DNA of 11,875 nucleotides from assembly GCA_013214275.1 (NCBI GenBank), contig JABSPP010000024.1:1-11875 (forward strand), given 5' to 3'. Below the pieces are notes generated by a model. The model worked only from the letters and a program-made list of their open reading frames with translations, was not told the DNA's origin and ran no database searches. Positions 5,981-11,875 of this stretch are shown one piece after another (positions within the stretch are counted from its first letter, which is position 1; the number at the start of each line of letters is the position of its first letter). The stretch comes from Flavobacteriaceae bacterium (lineage in GTDB: Bacteria; Bacteroidota; Bacteroidia; Flavobacteriales; Flavobacteriaceae). The position numbers and the translations under genes are program-made.

Positions 5981-7348
5981 ATGATGAGACGAATTATTTT
6001 AGTAGCTAGTGTATTTCTTTTCTTGGGATTATCAATGTTAACCGCCCAAACTCAAAAAAAATGTACAATCAAGTACAATTTATTCAAGGGAGATTACTTG
6101 TCCAAAAAATACAATGATGCCTATCCAAACTGGATTTATCTTATGGATAGTTGTCAGAAATTATCCATTAACATTTATAAATACGGAGATAAGTTAGCAA
6201 AAGAAAGGTTTAAAAATGCAGCCGACAAAAACGAAGGGTTTGCTTTAGTTAAAAGAGTCTACACACAAAGATTAGAAAACTACCCAACGAAAGATGTCGC
6301 CAAAGCTCACAGCGATTATGCTACGTTTTTAATCAAAAATAAATTAGCTTCTGATGATGAGGTTTTTACGATACTCGAAAAAGCCTACAGCATAGATCCA
6401 ACACGAATGGGTGTTAAAAATATTTACAGGTATTTTCAAGGGATTACCGATAAATACAAGGATACCAATCCGCAAAAAGTTTTTGACACTTACGATGACG
6501 TGCTCGAGTCTGTTGCAGAGAAACTAGAAGATTACACCAAGAAGATGAAGTCTCTAAACGCAAAAAAAGAGGCAGGTCAAGAATTGGACAAAAAGGAAAA
6601 GAGTAAATTACGAGCATATACGATCAATTCTAAAGCTCTCGGCCAGGTAGAAGGTGGGCTAGATAACATCATCATCGACTTATCCACTTGCGAAAGACTA
6701 GTCCCTCTATATACCAGAGATTTTGAAGAGAATCAAAGTAATGCTGAATGGTTGAGAAGAGCTGTGTCTCGTATGTTTAACAAAGGGTGCTCTGAAGAAC
6801 CGTTATTTGAAAAGTTAGCAAAAGCCTATGCAGAAGCTTCACCATCTGCGGATGCGTACTCTTTTGTGGCTGTAATATTGTCAAAAAATGGAGACGAAGT
6901 GGGAGCCCAACAAATGAGATTGAAAGCATTTGAATTAGAGACAGACCCTATTAAAAAAGCCAATTTCAAGTTAAAATTTGCTCAAGAGGCGAAGAAAAGA
7001 GAACAGAAATCTAAAGCCAGACAGTTGGCAAGAGAAGCAATTCAATTCAACCCTAACTTTGGTAAGGCATACCTGTTCATTGCAAGTTTATATGCAAGTT
7101 CTGTGAATGCATGCGGCAAAAATGAATTCCAGAAAAGAATGACGTATGTTGCGGCATACAACAAAGCACTTAGAGCTTCAGCAGTAGATCCAAGTATTAG
7201 TTCTGTAGCCGCTAAATTTCTCAGAAACTACAAGGCGAACTTTCCTTCTAAAAAAGTGATCTTCACCGAGGGAGTTAATGAGGGAGACCCCTTCACCGTA
7301 GGGTGCTGGATTAATGAAAAAGTAAAAGTGACTTCCAGCGGAAGATAA
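5981..7348 (+). CDS. Secreted tetratricopeptide-repeat protein
   Basis: The 455-residue product has a signal peptide (basic MMRR, hydrophobic core, cleavage near TAQ at 21-23), so it works in the periplasm or on the envelope. It is nearly all helical. TPR-like helix pairs are visible around 105-175 (AHSDYATFLIKN through EKAYSIDP), about 285-320 and 345-375 (AREAIQFNPNFGKAYLFIASLYA). The segment 178-212 is rich in Lys and Glu and may form an extended helix. Six cysteines (28, 58, 237, 270, 378, 442) could form disulfides in the periplasm; the pairing is not known. It begins 16 nt after the barrel gene, and its stop shares one base with the lptC start, so it belongs to the same transcript. TPR proteins usually hold partners; here the natural candidates are the neighbouring barrel protein or the Lpt system, which is inference from context only. 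Confidence 0.82.
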   Translation: MMRRIILVASVFLFLGLSMLTAQTQKKCTIKYNLFKGDYLSKKYNDAYPNWIYLMDSCQKLSINIYKYGDKLAKERFKNAADKNEGFALVKRVYTQRLENYPTKDVAKAHSDYATFLIKNKLASDDEVFTILEKAYSIDPTRMGVKNIYRYFQGITDKYKDTNPQKVFDTYDDVLESVAEKLEDYTKKMKSLNAKKEAGQELDKKEKSKLRAYTINSKALGQVEGGLDNIIIDLSTCERLVPLYTRDFEENQSNAEWLRRAVSRMFNKGCSEEPLFEKLAKAYAEASPSADAYSFVAVILSKNGDEVGAQQMRLKAFELETDPIKKANFKLKFAQEAKKREQKSKARQLAREAIQFNPNFGKAYLFIASLYASSVNACGKNEFQKRMTYVAAYNKALRASAVDPSISSVAAKFLRNYKANFPSKKVIFTEGVNEGDPFTVGCWINEKVKVTSSGR

Positions 7349-7917
7349 TGAAACTTATTAGCCAAATAATTTCAAAGAGCATTGGTGTATATGTAATTGC
7401 ATCAATGCTTTTTTCTTGTACCAACGATGCTAAAGAGGTAAGGGATTTTTTGGCTGAGCAAAACAGACCTATAGGCATAGCGCAGCACGCTTTTCATATC
7501 TATAAAGATTCGGGAAAGGTCACATCTAAGTTAATCACCCCACAACTCAATGATTTTAGTAATCGTAGGAACCACCCTTACAACGAATTTCCAAAAGGTG
7601 TAAAAATTATCAATTTTGAGAACGGTGGGAAAGACTCTATTACAGTCATTGGAGACTATGCTTTGAGCTATTCTAAAACCTCCATCTCAGAATTAAAGGG
7701 CAACGTTATAGTCATCAATCACTCTGAAAAGTCGGTATTAAATACAGAACAGCTTTTTTGGGATCAAAAAAATAAATACTTTTTTTCAGAGAAAAGGTTT
7801 ACCTTAACAACTCCAACCGATACCATTCGAGGAATTGGTTTTGAATCTAGAGAAAACCTTACAAAATGGGTTTCTAAAAATGTTACAGGTGATATTGTAA
7901 CCAACGAAGACGAATGA
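7348..7917 (+). CDS. lptC: LPS export ABC transporter periplasmic protein LptC
   Basis: LptC takes lipopolysaccharide from the inner-membrane LptBFG complex and passes it to the periplasmic bridge. The 189-residue protein starts with a hydrophobic segment and a lipobox-like LFSC (Cys24), as common for Bacteroidota LptC, which may be a lipoprotein rather than a single-TM anchor as in Enterobacteria. The body (about 40-185) consists of beta-strands of the jelly-roll type, with family-typical stretches: YKDSGKVTSKLITP, FPKGVKI, LKGNVIVIN, TEQLFWDQKNKYFFS, and a C-terminal DTIRGIGFES. The start ATG shares its A with the TAA of the TPR gene (TAATG), and its stop overlaps the next gene (ATGA). No lptA-like gene lies beside it, so the rest of the Lpt bridge must be elsewhere in the genome. 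Confidence 0.88.
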   Translation: MKLISQIISKSIGVYVIASMLFSCTNDAKEVRDFLAEQNRPIGIAQHAFHIYKDSGKVTSKLITPQLNDFSNRRNHPYNEFPKGVKIINFENGGKDSITVIGDYALSYSKTSISELKGNVIVINHSEKSVLNTEQLFWDQKNKYFFSEKRFTLTTPTDTIRGIGFESRENLTKWVSKNVTGDIVTNEDE

Positions 7918-8114
7918 TGCATACCCTTTGGAAATATTCCTATTATGGCTATTTGGCGATCGTTGCCATCTTAATTTTTGAAGGAATTTCAAGACTATCG
8001 AGCAATACCAAATGGGCAGTAATATTACTTGCTATGGCTGGTTTAGTCTTAGTGAAATTTTTTATCACCAGAAGATTCCGCAAGAAACTAGAAGAAAGAC
8101 ATCAACAAAGATAA
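7914..8114 (+). CDS. Small two-TM membrane protein, function unknown
   Basis: This 66-residue protein is a real gene by context: its ATG overlaps the lptC stop by 4 nt, its TAA is directly followed by the ATG of the CNNM gene, and its composition is typical of a membrane protein. Two hydrophobic helices are visible, about 7-26 (YSYYGYLAIVAILIFEGISR) and 34-50 (AVILLAMAGLVLVKFF), joined by a short polar loop RLSSNTK. They are followed by a strongly basic tail, RRFRKKLEERHQQR, which predicts both termini in the cytoplasm. The start could also be the second ATG at 7917. I know no named family. Being locked between lptC and a CNNM transporter suggests a helper role in one of these membrane systems, but nothing in the sequence proves it. 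Confidence 0.8.
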   Translation: MMHTLWKYSYYGYLAIVAILIFEGISRLSSNTKWAVILLAMAGLVLVKFFITRRFRKKLEERHQQR

Positions 8115-9365
8115 ATGGAAGTCGATATCATTATTATCTTGACATCCATTATTTTCTCCGCATTCTTTTCGGGTATGGAGATTGCCTTTGTTTCTGCAAA
8201 CAAACTCCACATAGAACTTGAGAAAAAGAGAGAAGGACTCTTACCTGTTATTTTAGCCAGACTCACTAAAAAATCTTCTAAGTTTATCACGACAATGCTT
8301 ATTGGAAACAACATTTCTTTGGTTGTCTTTAGTTACTTTACAGGGAAGGTGTTTCTTGAAGGTCTCCAGATTCAAAATCTACTGCTTCAAACAGGGCTTT
8401 CTACGGTAATTATTTTGGTGACTGCTGAATTTCTTCCGAAGGCAATTTTTAGAATCTATGCCAATCAAATTCTAAAGATATTGGCCATTCCTGCGTACTT
8501 TTTTTACGTTATTTTATATGTTTTTTCCTTTGTTATTAATGGCATTTCAGACTTCTTTTTACGTGTATTTTTTAAAACAAATGCTCTAGAAACCCAAACT
8601 GAGTTTAGTAAAGAGGAGCTTGGAAATTACATTACAGAACAGCTGGAAACAGGCAGTCATGAGGATGAAGTGGATTCGGAGATTCAAATTTTTCAAAACG
8701 CATTAGAATTTCAAAAGGTAAAAGCTCGTGAGATTATGGTGCCCAGAACAGAAATCGAAGCCGTTGAAATTCATGAAACAGTCGAAGGACTCACTGCTGT
8801 ATTCGTCAGCACTGGATATTCCAAAATCATGGTTTATAAGAACTCCTTAGACGATATTATAGGTTATGTGAATGCTTTTGAGCTGTTTAAAAAACCCCGT
8901 ACCATAAAATCTATACTACTTCCTGTAGAAATAGTCCCAGAATCTATGATGATCAGTGATTTGCTGAACCTTCTTACAAAAAAGCGAAAAAGCATTGCCA
9001 TTGTGGTGGACGAATATGGAGGTACATCTGGGATGATTACTGTAGAAGATATTGTCGAAGAACTGTTTGGAGAAATTGAAGACGAGCACGATGTGCAAGA
9101 GTTACTGGAAGAGCAAATAGACGTTTCTGAGTATCAATTGTCAGCACGATTAGAAGTTGACTATCTCAATGAAACCTACGACTTGAAAATTCCGAAAGAA
9201 GAAGCTTATGAAACCCTAGGCGGTTTTATTATTTATCACACCGAGAATATCCCCCATCAAAATGAAGAACTAACGATTGCGAATTATCAGATAAAAATTC
9301 TTAAAGTGAGCTCCTCAAAAATTGATCATATATACCTTAAAGTTCTTGAGAATAAGGATCATTAG
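8115..9365 (+). CDS. CNNM/CorC-type hemolysin-family transporter
   Basis: The 416-residue protein has the three-part architecture of CNNM/CorC proteins (often called hemolysin family), which are linked to Mg2+ or other cation transport. The DUF21/CNNM membrane domain (1 to about 155) carries FSGMEIAFVSANKLHIE (18-34), GNNISLV (64-70) and TAEFLPK (103-109). A CBS pair (about 204-320) begins at MVPRTE and includes DEYGGTSGMITVEDIVEELF (299-318), where nucleotide binding is expected. The C-terminal CorC_HlyC domain (about 335-412) ends the protein. Length and motifs are normal. It starts immediately after the stop of the 66-residue gene, with no gap. GldE of the gliding machinery is a relative with the same architecture, but the gldD or ssb neighbours I would expect with gldE are absent, so I do not use that name. 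It closes the operon. Confidence 0.92.
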   Translation: MEVDIIIILTSIIFSAFFSGMEIAFVSANKLHIELEKKREGLLPVILARLTKKSSKFITTMLIGNNISLVVFSYFTGKVFLEGLQIQNLLLQTGLSTVIILVTAEFLPKAIFRIYANQILKILAIPAYFFYVILYVFSFVINGISDFFLRVFFKTNALETQTEFSKEELGNYITEQLETGSHEDEVDSEIQIFQNALEFQKVKAREIMVPRTEIEAVEIHETVEGLTAVFVSTGYSKIMVYKNSLDDIIGYVNAFELFKKPRTIKSILLPVEIVPESMMISDLLNLLTKKRKSIAIVVDEYGGTSGMITVEDIVEELFGEIEDEHDVQELLEEQIDVSEYQLSARLEVDYLNETYDLKIPKEEAYETLGGFIIYHTENIPHQNEELTIANYQIKILKVSSSKIDHIYLKVLENKDH

Positions 9366-9539
9366 AGAGAAATAATTGGACTTTTACAGTTGTGTTTTTC
9401 ACGTTTTTTAAATGCTTTAATTGATGTCAATGACGTAATATTGAACCACTTCCATTTGATGAAGCTTTTACCGTTACTCGATCCATCTTTCTATGAGGAT
9501 TTTATGTTTGAATTCCTGTTTAAATACTACTTTAACTGG

Positions 9540-9570
9540 TTGTTTATTTAACTGGCAAATTGTATCTTCG
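9540..9570 (+). promoter_or_regulatory. Candidate promoter of the PpiD-like gene
   Basis: TTG (9540-9542), a 20-nt spacer, then TATCTTCG (9563-9570) match the Bacteroidota -33/-7 pattern TTG-N20-TAnnTTTG with one mismatch in the -7 box. Transcription would begin near 9576 and leave a leader of roughly 22 nt, A-rich just before the ATG. A second box, TATGTTTG (9503-9510), fits the -7 consensus perfectly but has no TTG at the right distance. This supports the foldase gene having its own promoter after the 233-nt gap. Confidence 0.6.
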
Positions 9571-9598
9571 CTCCCTCAAAATAAAACAATGAACTTTT

Positions 9599-11743
9599 AT
9601 GGCAATTTTATCAAGAATTAGAGAAAAATCTATATTTCTAATTGTTGTTGTTGGACTAGCACTGTTTGCGTTTGTATTAAATCCATCAACATTAGAAGAT
9701 TTTTTTAGTTCGTCTAAAGTGAATACCGTTGCGGTGGTAGATGGTGAAAAGATTTCAAGAGAAGAATATGCAAAAGCTCTCGATAATAACAAAACGAATT
9801 CTAATAGTGGGAATTCCGACATGCAGGCAGCAAAGACGGTATGGGAAAAGCTTCTAAGAGAAAAAATATATACCAGCCAGTTAGAGAAAGCAGGAGTTAC
9901 TATAGGAGAAAATGATGTTTGGAGCGCCTTGGTAAACCATCCATATGTTCAAAGATCCCCTGAGTTTAAAAACGAGCTTGGACAATTTGATGAGGATAAG
10001 TTGAAGTTTTTTTTGTTAGACCTTAAAGAACAAGAAGATCAAACACTCCGAAAAGCATGGGATAGATTTAGGTATGACATTGGTGTAAATCTTAAAAGAG
10101 ATACGTACAACAATCTTGTCAATGCTGGGTTGGGAGCCTCACTTAGTGAAGGACGATACCAGTATGAAGAGGAAAATACAAATATTAGTGCAGACTTTGT
10201 GTACATTCCTTACACTACAATTCCGGATAGCCTTGTAAAAGTAGATAAGAAAGAAGTAGAGGCCTATATTAACAAAAAAGCGAAAGACTTCCAAGTAGAA
10301 GCGTCTAGAGACATCTCCTATGTAAAGTTTGATGTAAAAGCAACCCAAGAAGATAAAGATGCCATAAAAAATACAGTTGCTTCTCTTATCGAAGACAGAG
10401 CTGATGAAAGAGACACCTACGTTGGATTTAAAAATACAACGGATGATCAAGATTTTTTTGATGAAAATGAATCTGATCTCCCTTATAAAGAAGAATTAAA
10501 GATGAAGGCTCAATTGCCTACTGTGATTACAGAGGAGTTATTAAAGAGTAAAGAAGGAGATGTTTTTGGGCCTTATGAAGAAGGAAAGTTTTACAAGTTG
10601 ACCAAAGTGACTCAACTTTTAAAAAGACCCGACTCCGTAAAGTCAAGCCATATTCTGATTCCCTTTATCGGATCGCAAGCTGCCAAGGCTTCTACCACAA
10701 AAACTGAAGAGCAAGCTAAGAAATCTGCAGACAGTATTTATAGATTGGTAAGAAGAAACAAGAAAAAATTTGCAGCTGTTGCTGATGAGATCAATACCGA
10801 TGGAAGCAAAGGCAAAGGAGGAGATATTGGATGGGCGATGCATACACAAGCGTTTGGTGGTGGTTTTGATTTAGATTACGCAAGGTATATTTTTGACAAT
10901 AAGAAAGGCGATGTTGGGGTGGTAAAGTCGGCCTTTGGATTCCACATCATTCGCATAGACGAGCAAAAAAATAAACAAAATGTATATCAACTAGTTACTT
11001 TTGGTAAGGAGATTATTCTGTCTAAGGAAACTGAAAGTAATGTCTTTCAGGAAGCCGAAAAATTTGTTATAGCAGTCTCTAAGGAAAACAGTAACTTTTA
11101 CGATACTGCCAGAGAAAATAATTACATCACCAAACCAGCCATTGGTTTAAAAGTATTGGATGATAGACTACCAGGAACTTCAGGGAATAACAGAAAAGTG
11201 GTTACTTGGGCTTTTGATCAAGATACTGAAGTAGGCGATTTTGAAAGATTTGACATTGATAAAGGGTACTTGGTTGTGTTGCTCACGGGAAAGTCTGAGA
11301 AAGGATTGCAGAGACCTGCAAAAGCAATGAATAAGGTACGTCCACTGCTTATGAATGAAAAGAAAGCACAACGCATTATGGAGAAAATGACTGGAGCTAC
11401 TTTAAACGATATTGCGACAGCCAATAATGTAAGCATTAAGAATATGAAGGATATCACCTTAAAATCGCCTTCTATCTCTGGGGTAGGACTAGATGCAAAG
11501 GCGGTTGGCGCGATGTATTATGCCAAAGAAAATCAGCTTTACACTAGGGTAGATGGCACCAGAGGAGTATTTGCTTTTATCGTTACAAAAAAGGAAGCTC
11601 CAACTCCGCTTCCAAATTATGAGACCAACAGAAATCAACTGGCTCAGCAGAGAAAAAATCTCACGGTAAAAATCTTCCAAGCCCTTAAAGACGTTGCTGA
11701 TATTACAGATGACAGAGGTTTTTATCACGGTGTAAACAATTAG
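9599..11743 (+). CDS. PpiD-like membrane-anchored peptidyl-prolyl isomerase
   Basis: The 714-residue protein begins with a short cytoplasmic stretch (MAILSRIREK) and one TM helix (about 11-28, IFLIVVVGLALFAFVLN), which would anchor it in the inner membrane with the bulk in the periplasm, the PpiD topology. Residues about 36-200 match a SurA_N-type chaperone domain: AVVDGEKISREEYAKAL, then helices to NVWSALVNHP-like NDVWSALVNHP and the GQFDEDK segment. A parvulin (PpiC) domain spans about 346-456: SSHILIP, then GKGGDIGW (406-412) and SAFGFHIIRI (444-453). The remainder (about 460-714) resembles the long C-terminal part of Bacteroidota PpiD-like proteins. It should help periplasmic and outer membrane proteins to fold after secretion, which suits the barrel, TPR and LptC genes upstream. 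It is transcribed in the same direction as the operon but from its own promoter. Start chosen so the TM helix is directly N-terminal. Confidence 0.92.
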   Translation: MAILSRIREKSIFLIVVVGLALFAFVLNPSTLEDFFSSSKVNTVAVVDGEKISREEYAKALDNNKTNSNSGNSDMQAAKTVWEKLLREKIYTSQLEKAGVTIGENDVWSALVNHPYVQRSPEFKNELGQFDEDKLKFFLLDLKEQEDQTLRKAWDRFRYDIGVNLKRDTYNNLVNAGLGASLSEGRYQYEEENTNISADFVYIPYTTIPDSLVKVDKKEVEAYINKKAKDFQVEASRDISYVKFDVKATQEDKDAIKNTVASLIEDRADERDTYVGFKNTTDDQDFFDENESDLPYKEELKMKAQLPTVITEELLKSKEGDVFGPYEEGKFYKLTKVTQLLKRPDSVKSSHILIPFIGSQAAKASTTKTEEQAKKSADSIYRLVRRNKKKFAAVADEINTDGSKGKGGDIGWAMHTQAFGGGFDLDYARYIFDNKKGDVGVVKSAFGFHIIRIDEQKNKQNVYQLVTFGKEIILSKETESNVFQEAEKFVIAVSKENSNFYDTARENNYITKPAIGLKVLDDRLPGTSGNNRKVVTWAFDQDTEVGDFERFDIDKGYLVVLLTGKSEKGLQRPAKAMNKVRPLLMNEKKAQRIMEKMTGATLNDIATANNVSIKNMKDITLKSPSISGVGLDAKAVGAMYYAKENQLYTRVDGTRGVFAFIVTKKEAPTPLPNYETNRNQLAQQRKNLTVKIFQALKDVADITDDRGFYHGVNN

Positions 11744-11776
11744 CAAAAGAAATTGAATTTTTAAACAGCTCTCCGA

Positions 11777-11811
11777 ATGCCGCGTTAGGGATAGCAGCGG
11801 CATCCTTTTTT
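11777..11811 (+). terminator. Candidate terminator of the PpiD-like gene (first hairpin of the RNA element)
   Basis: ATGCCGC (11777-11783) pairs perfectly with GCGGCAT (11797-11803) around a 13-nt loop, followed by CC and six T (11806-11811). That is close to an intrinsic terminator 33 nt after the PpiD stop. The same T run can pair with AAAAAA at 11825-11830 if transcription continues, so this may instead be part of a longer structured RNA. Confidence 0.45.
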
Positions 11812-11870
11812 GTCCTGTAAAGGCAAAAAAGATATAGCGGATAGCCCGGCCCGAAGGGAACCCCCATATC
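11777..11870 (+). ncRNA. Multi-hairpin structured RNA, resembling the Flavo-1 motif
   Basis: Three hairpins follow one another. Hairpin 1: ATGCCGC/GCGGCAT with a GTTAGGGATAGCA loop. Hairpin 2: CTTTTTTG (11805-11812) pairs with CAAAAAAG (11824-11831), and after a one-base bulge CCT/AGG closes a GTAA tetraloop of GNRA type. Hairpin 3: GATAT (11831-11835) pairs with ATATC (11866-11870), enclosing GGCCC-GAA-GGG-AA-CC. G11831 can pair in hairpin 2 or 3 but not both. The primary sequence, particularly the loop of hairpin 1 and AGCCCGGCCCGAAGGGAAC, resembles an intergenic element I recall as frequent in flavobacterial genomes and match to the Flavo-1 RNA motif. Structure is seen; the family name is from memory and unverified. 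Strand is inferred from the direction of the upstream gene and the T run, and the right boundary may be a few bases off because the window ends at 11875. Confidence 0.5.
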
Positions 11871-11875
11871 TGATT

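Noticed and set aside
8115..9365. Naming the CNNM transporter gldE
   Set aside because: GldE shares the architecture, but the gliding-motility neighbours expected with it are absent and the motifs seen are general to the family.
9366..9598. Terminator or small RNA in the gap before the foldase gene
   Set aside because: No stable GC-containing stem followed by a T run was found; only promoter-like elements are supported there.

Overview
The window looks like a chromosomal segment of an AT-rich member of the Bacteroidota, most likely class Flavobacteriia. The reasons are: lipoproteins and secreted proteins with short signal peptides ending in Ala-Gln; several promoters resembling the Bacteroidota sigma consensus (TTG, about 20 nt, TAnnTTTG); little use of Shine-Dalgarno sequences; the gene order coaX - outer membrane protein - TPR protein - lptC - small membrane protein - CNNM transporter - PpiD-like foldase; and a structured RNA at the right edge resembling the Flavo-1 motif. 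No phage, transposon or CRISPR signature was seen. Identifications rest on reading motifs and recalled families, not on database searches.

Left arm (1-2045, minus strand): a lipoprotein of the alpha-amino-acid ester hydrolase / CocE family (S15-like serine hydrolase) with a full catalytic triad and carboxylate cluster. It is followed, with a 5-nt overlap, by the start of a second secreted protein that leaves the window. That second gene has no in-frame ATG, GTG or TTG ahead of its signal peptide and seems to start on ATT or ATA. Together they suggest a small peptide or aminoacyl-ester scavenging unit in the cell envelope.

Middle (2046-3806): a 386-bp intergenic region, then a stand-alone Fic-domain AMP-transferase-type gene with its own N-terminal inhibitory motif and a probable C-terminal winged helix. 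Its promoter carries four AGCT-centred half-sites in alternating orientation, spaced 21, 23 and 21 bp, two of them forming a perfect 12-bp-arm inverted repeat that overlaps the -7 box. This looks like an autoregulatory operator. A bidirectional terminator separates fic from a convergent tRNA-Phe(GAA).

Right arm (3807-11743, plus strand): a tightly packed operon of type III pantothenate kinase, a beta-barrel-like outer membrane protein, a secreted TPR protein, LptC, a 66-residue two-TM protein and a CNNM/CorC-type transporter, with overlaps of 4, 1 and 4 nt and one zero-gap junction. A separate promoter then drives a PpiD-like membrane-anchored peptidyl-prolyl isomerase. Apart from coaX the theme is envelope biogenesis: LPS export, outer membrane proteins, periplasmic folding and membrane ion homeostasis. 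The window ends in a multi-hairpin RNA element (11777-11870) whose first stem may also terminate the foldase transcript.
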